The notes beneath the pieces are model-generated. The model was given only the letters and a program-made list of their open reading frames with translations. It was not told the DNA's origin and did no database searches. From assembly GCA_014526335.1 (NCBI GenBank), contig JACTAT010000158.1, forward strand, positions 62,001 through 126,000: a DNA stretch of 64,000 nt, in the 5' to 3' direction. This document shows positions 1 to 13,386 of this stretch, in pieces. The DNA is from Chrysaora quinquecirrha (Eukaryota > Cnidaria > Scyphozoa > Semaeostomeae > Pelagiidae). Every line of letters begins with the position of its first letter. The stretch's first letter is position 1. The position numbers were made by a program, and so were the translations under genes.

Positions 1-345
1 ACATTGTACATTCGCCTTGCCACAAGCATCCACATTGTACCTTCGCCTTCAGCAAAGCTTCAAATTTGCATAACACAGTGAGTACAGCTACCCAAAGCAA
101 TATACAATATATATAAGTGGCTCATTCATACATTGTACATTCGCCTTGCCACAAGCATCCACATTGTACCTCCGCCTTCAGCAAAGCTTCAAATTTGCAT
201 AATACAGTGAGTACAGCTTACCCAAAGCAATATACAATATATATCAAGTGGCTCATTCATACATTGTACATTCGCCTTTCCCCGGAGCATTCCTTGCCTT
301 CAACCTTCGCCTTCAATTCAGTGATATATAAGCATTATGGGGCTC
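1..345. repeat. Tandem repeat, unit about 130 bp
   Basis: The phrase ACATTGTACATTCGCCTT starts at 1, 130 and 261. The first two units are nearly identical and include an inner echo of the same phrase (CCACATTGTACCTTCGCC); the third is partial and diverges after about 30 bases. It probably continues beyond the left edge. No coding potential is convincing here. Confidence 0.8.
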
Positions 346-360
346 ATTAAATTCCTCAAA

Positions 361-1790
361 TGCACCCGCATTGGCCCCATTATCTCTGGAATCGTATATT
401 TGCCTTCAGCAAGTCATAATATAGTATAGCTAAGCAAAACAACAAACCATCACGTATTAAGTGGCATATCTGGCATAGTCATAATATTGTTGCTTCGCCT
501 TTGGCTTGGAGTAAGCCTGATATTGCCTGCAAATCAATAATATGCGTATGGGCCCTCCCATAACCTTTGTCTGTCGTTAGTCATCACTTCAGCATCATTT
601 GAATATCAATAGAGCTATTACTACTAATCGAGTTCCAAGGACAAGGCAATTTAATAATACCTCTTGTATGAATAATGGCAATGTTTTTAACAGCTTCAAA
701 ATGGGATAATAAGCTCAGCAGCCAAAAGTCTACTACCTCGCATGAACATTGATGTGGGCTGACGAACTGAACGATACCTGGGAGCCGAGGTCTAACTTAT
801 TCTTGAAAGTGGACCTATCGATAACCACCGATACCCAATAACCAATACGCAACCAAATGGGACCTTTGTTAATGCAGGCACAAGTGTGATGATACAATTT
901 TTCTGATTATTGCAATCAACCTGACTTTCAGGCAACTCAGCTTATAGGAACCGACTCTTTAGGCTTAGTTATATCAGTTGCTACTTAGTGAAAGAGATTC
1001 TTGCAAATCCAAGATTACTTTGAATTACATGGTTTACTTCTTGTTCTAATTTGAGCAGGCTTAGCTCTTTGACTCAGAAGGTGTGATATTACCTTGAGGG
1101 CTGCTAGCTAAGTAGCCAAGAAGTTTCTCTACAATGCAGATTCATTGACTCGCATAATAGAACCTCATTCAGTTGGATAAGAGGCTGTGTGCGCATACTC
1201 AGTGGAAAAAACATTTTGGTAAAACCTTTTCTTCAGGAACCTCAATATATTTGACCGCGGCTGGGTTAACTCAGACAAACCAATAGGGAACAATACAATG
1301 TCATACAAACCCAAGGGACCTAGACCTCATCTACTTGCCAGCTCAGTTCTTAGCCATTGACTGAGTCGGCTTGATTGATTCATGTTAGATCAGTGCTAAT
1401 TCTAGAGCAGGCCTGTTCAACAACACAGCCTAAAAATGCAGCCCTTATTCAGCTTTTGAGCATTCAGGGGTGTTGGTTTTGTTTAACAATTCAGCATTTA
1501 TCATGCTTGGTGAACACTGTTAAATTCATTTAGATTCTCATTTGAATCCTCATTTTTTGGATAACCTGTAAAGAAATTAATTACCCTGTGGAAAGAAAAT
1601 GGTTAACACTAGCCTAAAGAACACATGCCAATGGAACAATTTCCATGCAGGGAATGTGTTGTAGAGACAATCATTGGCTTAACCCTTTGGGAAGCATCTT
1701 TTCACAAGCTTCGACTATTATTTTGACTTCCATAAGTAGTTCCATGTATTGTTACTAGAATTACTGTCTCTTTTACTAGGAGAGGGTGGG
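361..1790. other. Non-coding stretch, no gene recognised
   Basis: All frames are closed at short intervals and no exon-like segment or clear repeat was found. It is probably intergenic DNA or decayed mobile-element sequence. Confidence 0.5.
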
Positions 1791-1794
1791 TGGG

Positions 1795-1975
1795 AGAAGA
1801 AAGGACAACTACGATATATGACATAAATCCACAAGTTTGCTATTTAGCAGAAGAATTGCAAGCTCCCATCAACACTGCTCTAATGGCTGAATGCCAAGCA
1901 CATGGCTGCATACAAAGGGACTAGAACTGAGACCTTCAGATTAATTATCATTTACGCCTGCGGCGTAAATGGACC
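1795..1975 (+). repeat. Right-end fragment of the hairpin-ended element
   Basis: About 180 bases (from AGAAGAAAGGACAACTACG to GCGGCGTAAATGGA) recur nearly identically at about 3273-3449 and, as a shorter match, at 5521-5687. In those copies they form the right end of a larger element. Here only this right end is present, and it directly abuts the left end of the full copy that starts near 1977. The fragment ends with the palindrome ATTTACGCC-TGC-GGCGTAAAT. Confidence 0.75.
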
Positions 1976-1976
1976 A

Positions 1977-3449
1977 TTAATGCGTGGCGGTCTCTAACGC
2001 AGACAAAAGAGGCACAAACACACAACAGGGTTGGCAGAATTTGGGATCGTATTAGGCAAATTCAGTACAGCATAATAAATATTAAAGACACATTTGCTTT
2101 AGATTCTCATTTGCCACCAACTTCTTGGTGGCCAACCCGCCAAAATACCGCCCAAATAGCCAACCCTTGACATACATACACCGAATGAACAGTTGAGTGG
2201 CAAGGACTGATTTTGACTTTGCCTGAACAGTGATATCTTTGCAGCCAATTGTAATGCACATTTAGTAACTATGAAAATCAAGTACTTGCTGACCAGTAAT
2301 AGCTTTGCTTAATACCAATTTAAAACTATGAGAGGAACCTGTGCCTGTGGTGATACCAAAAACTGTATAATAATTGCAACCATTAGCTGTACAGATTAGG
2401 ACCTCCACCTACAGTAATCAAAGTCATAACAATGAATTTGTGATGATGATAGCAGTGGTGTTAATTAAAGAGCCTGACAGATGAATTGTTACTTGGTTTC
2501 AGACACTAAGCAGGTTATAGCAAGAGACATAAGAGAATAACTTTGATTAGGGATTCCTATGTAAATAACATTTGTCATATCGTAAGGTTTCTGATAACAA
2601 AAACTTGGGAGTCTTAGATTGTGTCCCGAGCTGTGCTGCAAAAGAATGGGATTGGATTGCAAGCATGCATGCTATATATGCTGGGGCCCTACAGGTTTAT
2701 GCATAACTCGGCCAAAGGAAATTAAATTAACGTGAAAGAAATCCCTTGGGTGGGGCAATGGAATTCCTTTCTCAAATCGGACTGAAGCCAAGTGTTTTCG
2801 CAATGAATGAACATAAGAATTCAAAAAATATTAAGAAATACTTCCCATGTAACCTTATTCATTGCTTTAAACTCTGAATTTATACTGTTTCTGCCTCAAT
2901 TCGTGCATGCTCATCTGACTTTGATTATCATACGCGTCTTCCTATTTCTTCCTCCTTCCCTGGTTTCGGCGCCTTGCCAAGCAGCTGCAAATTCAATGAG
3001 TTGAATTTCTCTGTGACAACGTCCAACGTCAGTGAATCTTGGTACTCTTATTACATACACGGATACTCTTCATGTTGATGATTTGTGGATCACGGTTCAG
3101 CATGGGGTTTTCTGCTTTGAAATGATTAACAGTCTTGGGCTCTTTGTCTAGGAATAGGCCTTCTTGGATGGCGCTGGTTGGTTTTGACAAAATGTTTACG
3201 GTTCAATTTTAAATAAATACAGTCATGACCTTGAAATTCAGTTCCAACTCGAGCACAAGTAGATCTTGCAAAGAAGAAAGGACAACTACGATATATGACA
3301 TAAATCCACAAGTTTGCTATTTAGCAGAAGAATTGCAAGCTCCCATCAACACTGCTCTAATGGCTGAATGCCAAGCACATGGCTGCATACAAAGGGACTA
3401 GAACTGAGACCTTCGCATTAATTATCATTTACGCCTGCGGCGTAAATGG
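1977..3449 (+). mobile_element. Duplicated hairpin-ended element, copy 1
   Basis: The segment runs from ATTAATGCGTGGCGGTCTCTA to the hairpin ATTTACGCC-TGC-GGCGTAAAT and is repeated at 4546-5687. Copy 1 holds about 310 extra bases (about 2500-2810) that copy 2 lacks. The short reading frames inside (for example 2807-3004) occur in both copies but resemble no known protein. It is flanked by the 196-bp satellite on the right and by another right-end fragment on the left. A terminal hairpin is a feature of Helitron-like elements, but the expected 5' TC and 3' CTRR ends were not demonstrated, so the class is open. Confidence 0.7.
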
Positions 3450-4545
3450 AGATTTGGTAACTAGTTTTGAAGAAAAAGAGAGTTTTCAAAACACTTGATT
3501 TTGGCCAATTGTCGGCCATTTAGCAAGGCTATAGACTTGCCTTTTTTGCGATTTTTCGAGGGTAATTTTTTCTCCATAATTCGACTCACACTGATGGAAA
3601 AATGCCTTAATTAATCAACAGAGGCTATTTAGGGGGTATTAGGTAAGATTTGGTAACTATTTTTGAAGAAAAAGGAGAGTTTTTAAAGCCCTGATATTGG
3701 CCAATTTTCGGCCATTTAGCAAAGCCAAAGACTTGCATTTCTTGCGATTTTTCGAGGGTAATTGTTTGTCCATAATTCGAGTCATATGGATGGAAAAATA
3801 CAATATTTAATCCCCAGAGGCTTTTGAGGGGGTATTAGGTAAGATTTGGTAACTAGTTTTGAAGAAAAAAAGAGAGTTTTCAAAACACTTGATTTTGGCC
3901 AATTGTCGGCCATTTAGCAAGGCTATAGACTTGCCTTTTTTGCGATTTTTCGAGGGTAATTTTTTCTCCATAATTCGACTCACACTGATGGAAAAATGCC
4001 TTAATTAATCAACAGAGGCTATTTAGGGGTATTTTCAAAACCCTTGAATTTGGCCAATTTTCGGCCATTTAGCAAGGCTATAGACTTGCCTTTTTTGCCA
4101 TTTTTCCAGGGAAAATTTTTCTCCATAATTCGACTCATATTGATGGAAAAATACCTTACTTAATCCCTAGAGGCAATTTATAGGGTATTAGGTAAGATTT
4201 GGTATTTATTTTTGAAGAAAAAAGAGAGTTTTCAAAACCCTTGATTTTGGCCAATTTTCGGCCATTTAGCAAGGCTATAGACTTGCCTTTTTTTGGGATT
4301 TTTCGAAAGTAATTTTTTCTCCATAATTCGACTCATATTGATGGAAAAATACCTTATTTAAGCCCTAGACGCTATTTAGGGGGTATTAAGTAAGATTTAA
4401 TAAGTATTTTTGAAGAAAAAGAGAGTTTTCAAAACCCTTGAATTTGGCCAATTTTCGGCCATTTAGCAAGGCTATAGACTTGCCTTTTTGCCATTTTTCC
4501 AGGGAAAATTTTTCTCCATAATTCGACTCATATTGATGGAAAATA
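3450..4545. repeat. 196-bp satellite, left block
   Basis: Tandem units spaced about 196 bp apart (TAAGATTT at 3644, 3840, 4193, 4391; one unit is shortened by an internal deletion). Landmarks in each unit are GGCCATTTAGCAAGGCTATAG, CCATAATTCGACTCA and GATGGAAAAAT. Units alternate between an A type (GGTAACTAG, CAATTGTCGG) and a B type (GGTAACTATT, AGCAAAGCCAAAG), followed by C and D types. Confidence 0.93.
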
Positions 4546-5687
4546 ATTAATGCGTGGCGGTCTCTAAAGAGGCACTAACAAAAGAGGTACTAACACACAC
4601 AGGGTTGGCAGAATTTAGGATCGTATTAGACAAATTCAGTACAGCATAATAAATAATAAAGACACATTTGCTTTAGATTCTCAATTGCCACCAACTTCTT
4701 GGTGGCCAACCCGCCAAAATACCGCCAAAATAGCCAACCCTTGACATACATACACCGAATGAACAGTTGAGTGGCAAGGACTGATTTTGACTTTGCCTGA
4801 ACAGATATCTTTGCAGCCAATTGTAATGCACATTTAGTAACTATGAAAATCAAGTACTTGCTGACCAGTAACAGCTTTGCTTAATACCAATTTAAAACTA
4901 TTAGAGGAACCTTGGCCTGTAGTGATACCAAAACTGTATAATAATTGCAACCATTAGCTGTACAGATTAGGACCTCCACCTACAGTAAACAAAGTCATAA
5001 CAATGAATTTGTGATGATGATAGCAGTGGTGTTAATTAAAGAGCCTGAAAGATGAATTGTTATTTGGTTTAAATCATAAGAATTCAAAAATATTAAGAAA
5101 TACTTCCCATGTAACCTTATTCATTGCTTTAAACTCTGAATTTATACTGTTTCTGCCTCAATTCGTGCATGCTCATCTGACTTTGATTATCATACGCGTC
5201 TTCCTATTTCTTCCTCCTTCCCTGGTTTCGGCGCCTTGCCAAGCAGCTGCAAATTCAATGAGTTGAATTTCTCTGTGACAACGTCCAACGTCAGTGAATC
5301 TTGGTACTCTTATTACATACACGGATACTCTTCATGTTGATGATTTGTGGATCACGGTTCAGCATGGGGTTTTTCTGCTTTGAAATGATTAACAGTCTTG
5401 GGCTCTTTGTCTAGGAATAGGCCTTCTTGAATGGCGCTGGTTGGTTTTGACAAAATGTTTACGGTTCAATTTTTAAATAAATACAGTCATGACCTTGAAA
5501 TTCAGTTCCAACTCGAGCACAAGTAGATATATGACATAAATCCGCAAGTTTGCTATTTAGCAGAAGAATTGCAAGCTCCCATCAACACTGCTCTAATGGC
5601 TGAATGCCAAGCACATGGCTGCATACAAAGGGACTAGAACTGAGACCTTCGCATTAATTATCATTTACGCCTGCGGCGTAAATGGAC
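4546..5687 (+). mobile_element. Duplicated hairpin-ended element, copy 2, inside satellite
   Basis: Near-identical to 1977-3449 apart from a deletion of about 310 bases, with the junction near 5072. Satellite sequence lies on both sides, so this copy interrupts the array. It ends with the same hairpin, ATTTACGCC-TGC-GGCGTAAAT, near 5665-5685. Its short reading frames match those of copy 1 and are not recognised as a protein. Confidence 0.75.
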
Positions 5688-8600
5688 CATTGTCGGCCAT
5701 TTAGCAAGGCTATAGACTTGCCTTTTTTGCGATTTTTCGAGGGTAATTTTTTCTCCATAATTCGACTCACACTGATGGAAAAATGCCTTAATTAATCAAC
5801 AGAGGCTATTTAGGGGGTATTAGGTAAGATTTGGTAACTATTTTTGAAGAAAAAGGAGAGTTTTTAAAGCCCTGATATTGGCCAATTTTCGGCCATTTAG
5901 CAAAGCCAAAGACTTGCATTTTTTGCGATTTTTCGAGGGTAATTGTTTGTCCATAATTCGAGTCATATGGATGGAAAAATACAATATTTAATCCCCAGAG
6001 GCTTTTGAGGGGGTATTAGGTAAGATTTGGTAACTAGTTTTGAAGAAAAAAAGAGAGTTTTCAAAACACTTGATTTTGGCCAATTGTCGGCCATTTAGCA
6101 AGGCTATAGACTTGCCTTTTTTGCGATTTTTCGAGGGTAATTTTTTCTCCATAATTCGACTCACACTGATGGAAAAATGCCTTAATTAATCAACAGAGGC
6201 TATTTAGGGGGTATTAGGTAAGATTTGGTAACTATTTTTGAAGAAAAAGGAGAGTTTTTAAAGCCCTGATATTGGCCAATTTTCGGCCATTTAGCAAAGC
6301 CAAAGACTTGCATTTCTTGCGATTTTTCGAGGGTAATTGTTTGTCCATAATTCGAGTCATATGGATGGAAAAATACAATATTTAATCCCCAGAGGCTTTT
6401 GAGGGGGTATTAGGTAAGATTTGGTAACTAGTTTTGAAGAAAAAAAGAGAGTTTTCAAAACACTTGATTTTGGCCAATTGTCGGCCATTTAGCAAGGCTA
6501 TAGACTTGCCTTTTTGCGATTTTCGAGGGTAATTTTTCTCCATAATTCGACTCACACTGATGGAAAAATGCCTTAATTAATCAACAGAGGCTATTTAGGG
6601 GGTATTAGGTAAGATTTGGTAACTATTTTTGAAGAAAAAGGAGAGTTTTTAAAGCCCTGATATTGGCCAATTTTCGGCCATTTAGCAAAGCCAAAGACTT
6701 GCATTTTTGCGATTTTCGAGGGTAATTGTTTGTCCATAATTCGAGTCATATGGATGGAAAAATACAATATTTAATCCCCAGAGGCTTTTGAGGGGGTATT
6801 AGGTAAGATTTGGTAACTAGTTTTGAAGAAAAAAAGAGAGTTTTCAAAACACTTGATTTTGGCCAATTGTCGGCCATTTAGCAAGGCTATAGACTTGCCT
6901 TTTTTGCGATTTTTCGAGGGTAATTTTTTCTCCATAATTCGACTCACACTGATGGAAAAATGCCTTAATTAATCAATAGAGGCTATTTAGGGGGTATTAG
7001 GTAAGATTTGGTAAGTATTTTTGAAGAAAAAAAGAGAGTTTTCAAAACCCTTGATTTTGGCCAATTTTCGGCCATTTAGCAAGGCTATAGACTTGCCTTT
7101 TTTGCCATTTTTCCAGGGAAAATTTTTCTCCATAATTCGACTCATATTGATGGAAAAATACCTTACTTAATCCCTAGAGGCAATTTATAGGGTATTAGGT
7201 AAGATTTGGTATTTATTTTTGAAGAAAAAAGAGAGTTTTCAAAACCCTTGATTTTGGCCAATTTTCGGCCATTTAGCAAGGCTATAGACTTGCCTTTTTT
7301 TGCGATTTTTCGAAAGTAATTTTTTCTCCATAATTCGACTCATATTGATGGAAAAATACCTTATTTAAGCCCTAGACGCTATTTAGGGGGTATTAAGTAA
7401 GATTTAATAAGAATTTTTGAAGAAAAAAGAGAGTTTTCAAAACCCTTGAATTTGGCCAATTTTCGGCCATTTAGCAAGGCTATAGACTTGCCTTTTTGCC
7501 ATTTTTCCAGGGAAAATTTTTCTCCATAATTCGACTCATATTGATGGAAAAATACCTTACTTAATCCCTAGAGGCAATTTATAGGGTATTAGGTAAGATT
7601 TGGTATTTATTTTTGAAGAAAAAAGAGAGTTTTCAAAACCCTTGATTTTGGCCAATTTTCGGCCATTTAGCAAGGCTATAGACTTGCCTTTTTTTGCGAT
7701 TTTTCGAAAGTAATTTTTTCTCCATAATTCGACTCATATTGATGGAAAAATACCTTATTTAAGCCCTAGACGCTATTTAGGGGGTATTAAGTAAGATTTA
7801 ATAAGTATTTTTGAAGAAAAAAGAGAGTTTTCAAAACCCTTGAATTTGGCCAATTTTCGGCCATTTAGCAAGGCTATAGACTTGCCTTTTTGCCATTTTT
7901 CCAGGGAAAATTTTTCTCCATAATTCGACTCATATTGATGGAAAAATACGTTATTTAATCCCCAGAGGCTTTTTAGGGGGTATTAGGTAAGATTTGGTAA
8001 CTAGTTTTGAAGAAAAAAAGAGAGTTTTCAAAACACTTGATTTTGGCCAATTGTCGGCCATTTAGCAAGGCTATAGACTTGCCTTTTTTGCGATTTTTCG
8101 AGGGTAATTTTTTCTCCATAATTCGACTCACACTGATGGAAAAATGCCTTAATTAATCAATAGAGGCTATTTAGGGGGTATTAGGTAAGATTTGGTAACT
8201 CTTTTTGAAGAAAAAGGAGAGTTTTTAAAGCCCTGATATTGGCCAATTTTCGGCCATTTAGCAAAGCCAAAGACTTGCATTTTTTGCGATTTTTCGAGGG
8301 TAATTTTTTGTCCATAATTCGACTCATATGGATGGAAAAATACGATATTTAATCCCCAGAGGCTTTTTAGGGGGTATTAGGTAAGATTTGGTAACTAGTT
8401 TTGAAGAAAAAAAGAGAGTTTTCAAAACACTTGATTTTGGCCAATTGTCGGCCATTTAGCAAGGCTTTAGACTTGCCTTTTTTGCGATTTTTCGAGGGTA
8501 ATTTTTTCTCCATAATTCGACTCACACTGATGGAAAAATGTCTTAATTAATCAATAGAGGCTATTTAGGGGGTATTAGGTAAGATTTGGTAACTATTTTT

Positions 8601-11600
8601 GAAGAAAAAGGAGAGTTTTTAAAGCCCTGATATTGGCCAATTTTCGGCCATTTAGCAAGGCTATAGACTTGCCTTTTTTGCGTTTTTTCCAGGGTACATT
8701 TTTCTCGTTAATTCAACTCATATTGATGGAAAAATACGTTATTTAATCCCTAGAGGCTATTTAGGGGGTATTAGGTAAGCTTTGGTACCTATTTTGGGAG
8801 AAAAAGAGAGTTTTCAAAAGACCTGATTTTGGCCAATTTTGGGCCATTTAGCAAGGCTATAGACTTGCCTTTTTTGCGATTTTTCGAGGGAAATTTTTTC
8901 TCAATAATTCGACTCACACTGATGGAAAAATGCCTTAATTAATCAATAGAGGCTATTTAGGGGGTATTAGGTAAGATTTGGTAACTATTTTTGAAGAAAA
9001 AAGAGAGTTTTTAAAGCCCTGATATTGGCCAATTTTCGGCCATTTAGCAAGGCTATAGATTTGCCTTTTTTGCGTTTTTTCCAGGGTACATTTTTCTCGT
9101 TAATTCGACTCATATTGATGGAAAAATACGTTATTTAATCCCTAGAGGCTATTTAGGGGGTATTAGGTAAGATTTGGTAACTATTTTGGAAGAAAAAGAG
9201 AGTTTTCAAAAGAACTGATTTTGGCCAATTTTCGGCCATTTAGCAAGGCTATAGACTTGCCTTCTTTGCGATTTTTCGAAGTTAGTTTTTTCTCCATAAT
9301 TCGACTCGTATTGATGAAAAAATACCTTATTTAATCCCTAGAGGCTATATATGGGGTATTAGGTAAGATATGGTAAGTGTTTTTGTAGAAAAAAGAGAGT
9401 CTTCAAAACCCTTGATTTTGGCCATTTTTCGGCCATTTAGCAAGGCTATAGACTTGCCTTTTTGCGATTTTTGGAGGGTAATTTTTTCTCCATAATTCGA
9501 CTCATACTGATGGAAAAATGCCTTATTTAATCCTTAGAGGCTATTTAGGGGGTATTAGGTAAGATTTGGTAACTATTTTTGAAGAAAAAAGAGAGTTTTT
9601 AAAGCCCTGATATTGGCCAATTTTCCGCCATTTAGCAAAGCCAAAGACTTGCCTTTTTTGCGATTTTTCGAGGGTAATTTTTTCTCCATAATTCGACTCA
9701 TATGGATGGAAAAATACAATACTGAATCCCCAGAGGCTATTTAGGGGGTATTAGGTAAGATTTGGTAACTAGCTTTGAAGAAAAAAAGAAAGTTTTCAAA
9801 ACACTTGATTATGGCCATTTTTCGGCCATTTGGCAAGGCTATAGACTTGCCTTTTTTGCGATTTTTCGAGGGTAATTTTTTCTCCATAATTCGACTCACA
9901 TTGATAAAAAAATACCTTATTTAATCCCTAGAGGCTATTTAAGGGGTATTAGGTAAGATTTGGTAACTATTTTTGAGGAAAAAAGAGAGTTTTGAAAACC
10001 CTTGATTTTGGCCAATTTTTGGCCATTTAGCAAGGCTATAGACTTGCCTTTTTTGCGAGTTTTCAAGGGTAATTTTTCCTCCGTAATTCGACTCATATTG
10101 ATTGAAAAATACCTTATTTAATCCCTAGAGGATATTTAAGGGGTATTAGGGAAGATTTGGTTACTAGTTATGAAGAAAAAATAGAGTTTTCAAAACCCTT
10201 GATTTTGGCCAATTTTCGGCCATTTAGTAAGGCTATAGACTTGCCTTTTTTGCGATTTTTCGAGAGTAATTTTTTCGCCATAATTCGACTTATATTGATG
10301 GAAAAATACCTTTTTAAATCAGTAGAGGATATTTAAGGGGTATTAAGTAAGATTTGGTTATTATTTTGGAGGAAAAAAGAGAGTTTTGAAAACCCTTGAT
10401 TTCGGCCAATTTTTGACCATTTAGCAAGGGTATAGACTTGCCTTTTTTGCAACTTTCGAGGGTAATTTTTTCTCCATAATTCGACTCATATTGATGGAAA
10501 AATACCTTACTTAATCCCTAGGGGCTATTTAAGGGGCATTAGGGAAGATTTGGTTACTATTTTGGAGGAAAAAAGAGAGTTTTGAAAACCCTTGATTTCG
10601 GCCAATTTTCGACCATTTATCAAGGGTATAGACTTGCCTTTTTTGCGATTTTTCGAGAGTAATTTTTTCGCCATAATTCGACTCATATTGATGGAAAAAT
10701 ACCTCATTGAATCCCTGGAGGCTATTTAGGTGGTATTAGGTAAGATTTGGTAACTATTTTTGAAGAAAAAAGAGAGTTTTTAAAATCCTTGATTTTGCCC
10801 AATTTTCGGCAATTTAGCAGGCATAGATTTTTCGAGGGTGATTTTTCTCCATAATTCGGCTCATGTTGATGGAAAAATACCTTATTTAATCCCTAGTGGC
10901 TATTTAGGGGGTTTTAGGTAAAATTTGGTAGCTATGTTTGAAGAAAAAAGAGAGCATTCAAAGCCCTTGATTCTGGCTGATTTTCGGCCATTTAGCAAGG
11001 CTATAGACTTGCCTTTTTTGCGATTTATCCATGGTAATTTTTTACATAATTCGACTCATATTGATGGAAAAATACCTTATTTAATCTCTAGAGGTTATTT
11101 AGAGGGTATTAGGTAAGATTTGGTAATTACTTTTGAAGAAAAAACAGAGTTCCCAAAAGCCTTGTATTTGACCAATTTTTGGCCATTTCGCGAGACTTGT
11201 GTCTTTTGTGATTTTTTGAGGGAAATTTTTTCTCATTAATTCGACTTATATTGATAGAAGAATACCTGATTTTCCTTCTAGAGGCTATTAAAGGGGTATT
11301 AGGTATTATTTGAAAATTATTTATGAAGAAAAAGGAAAGTTTTATTACCCCCTGATTTTTGCCGATTTTTGGCCATTTAGCAAGGCTTAGACTTGCCCTT
11401 TTTGCGATTTTTTAGGGTACATTTTTCTGCATAATTCGACTCATATTGATAGAAGAATGCTTTATTTAATCCCAAGAGGCTAACCAGGGCTATTTGGTAA
11501 GATTTTGTAACTATTTTTTGAAGAAAAAAGATAGTTTTCAAAAACCCTGCTTTTGACCCATTTTAGACCATTCTGCAAGGCTATATAGATTGCAATTTTG

Positions 11601-11700
11601 AGGGTAATGTTTTCTCCCAAATTTGACTCATATGGATAGAAAAATACCTTATTTACCCACTACAGGCTAATCAGGGTGGCTTTGGTAAGATTTTATAGTG
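5688..11700. repeat. 196-bp satellite, main block (about 30 units)
   Basis: Continuation of the satellite, with units 195-198 bp apart. From 5.7 to about 7.0 kb the units alternate strictly B-A-B-A, giving a 390-bp higher-order repeat. From 7.0 to 8.0 kb two other types alternate (GGTAAGTATT / GGTATTTATT). A and B then return, and from about 9.2 kb the units diverge steadily until they are barely recognisable near 11.7 kb. Short reading frames in the array (for example 10525-10707 and 10925-11116) are by-products of the repeat and not genes. Confidence 0.95.
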
Positions 11701-11769
11701 AAATTTGACAAAAACGTTAAGAATCGAAACCTGTCTTTGGACGAATTTTTGGAATTGACAAGTGTTAAT

Positions 11770-12105
11770 AGTTGCTTGAGCCTAGTTTAGATAGCGCATT
11801 ATGGGCGCAGCGAATTAAATTATTGCCTAAAAATCTGTCTAAGTGTCAATTTCATTCGCTCATAATGCGCTGTATAAACCAACCACTTTTTGAAGCGACT
11901 TAAAATCATTAAATGGGCTCATAATGCGCTGCTCCAAGCGAATTACAAGCGAATTATATCTTTTCCTTTAATGCGCTCTGAATTAAATTCACTGTCTAAA
12001 TCCATCATGCAGTGTAGAGCGCTCTAACAGCGCATCATTCGTGACGCAAGCTGAATTTAATTCACCGCGTCCATAATGCGCTGTCTGAACTAGGCCTTAG
12101 CAACT
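11770..12105. mobile_element. MITE with inverted ends of about 45 bp
   Basis: The left end (AGTTGCTTGAGCCTAGTTTA, then GATAGCGCATTATGGGCGC) is matched by the reverse complement of the right end (AGTTGCTAAGGCCTAGTTCA, then GACAGCGCATTATGGACGC). The motif CATAATGCGC recurs inside in both orientations. There is no open frame, so this is a non-autonomous element. No clear target duplication was seen. Confidence 0.75.
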
Positions 12106-13386
12106 AGCAAGGCGATATACACAGTTGGATTTTTTGGCCTTTCTTGAAAGGTAAGTTCATGGTCGTCCCAAAGTCCAACAAAATAAGTTGACAGAATGTA
12201 TTTGCCCACAAAGGGTATCTGGGGAGCTGGATATATTTGACATTCATTTCTGTAGAAAAGAAGGAGTTTTGAATTTTGAAGTCCCAGAATTCAGCCCATG
12301 ATTGGCCATTTTGGCAGACTGTATACGTGGATTTTAGCCTTTTTCGAGCTGTAAACATGCGCATAGCTTTAATAAATGCATATTGGTCACAGTTATGTTT
12401 ATGGTGATTTGCATCAATGTTAGGCCAGCCCTCCATCAGAGAACGATATGAAATAATGACAACCAGAATATTTACACTGTACATTATACGTTGAAAACGA
12501 AGAACAATTTCACTGCTTCTTAATTCTTAAAATCTTTTAATCAGTGATGTAATGCCTACAGTCTTCGATATGTAATAGTTACGAGTTATATTTTTAAACC
12601 ACAAATTCGATAATGATTGGACCTCCATGGAGGCTCTGTTAGGGGGAGGGGGTAGTTTAAGGGTAGTTATCCTACCCTTAAACTCTGTCTGACGTAACCT
12701 CAGCACTTCACGCAAAGCGCTCAAACGCTGGCCTAATTTTGTATCTAATAGTAGAACCGGCCTAACCTGTTTTATGGGAGCAAGCACGCAAGTTACAAGC
12801 AAGTTACATTTAAAATCTGGTGGCTGTTAATGCATGAAGTCTGAAGAAGATCTTCCAAAATATGCTCGCCTCAAATCAGATTTTTTGAAGAGCATAATTT
12901 CAAGATCATACAAAGCAGCAAAACTACCCCGACTATTTTAAGGGAAGAAGCTTTCGCGGGAAGAAACGTTCACGTTTTTCGCGTTTTTGGTCGAAATTTG
13001 CGAAAGTACATTAGTTTCGGAGACAGAAACAATTTTGACCCAAATTTCAGTGTGGTGTTTCTTATAAAACTGTCCTTATAAAGGAATGTGTAAGTACCCA
13101 AGATGGGCCAACTACAACGCCGTGTTTTGTTAACTACATTTAGCGATTAGAAAACACAACCCTGAGCAGAGCAGTTCAGTTATGCTCTAACTGGGACGTA
13201 AGCTTGTAGAACAGAGTCCGTCCTCCCATGTGCATTACAAATCTAGCTACCTACAGTGAGTCAAAGTATATAGAATTATTTATGTTAAAGAACAGTTTAG
13301 GCATAAATCGAGTGCACGTGTTGACCATTTAGTGAAGTTTTACCGTCAATAGTGTCCTAACTAATAGTGATGCCAGTGCTCAAGTG
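12106..13386. other. Non-coding stretch downstream of the fibrinogen gene
   Basis: No exon was recognised. The only structure noted is a perfect 13-bp hairpin at 12654-12666 / 12672-12684 (AGTTTAAGGGTAG, 5-base loop, CTACCCTTAAACT). Because the gene at 13387 runs leftward, part of this stretch is probably its 3' untranslated region. Two minus-strand reading frames of 91 and 126 codons here have no recognisable domain. Confidence 0.5.
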
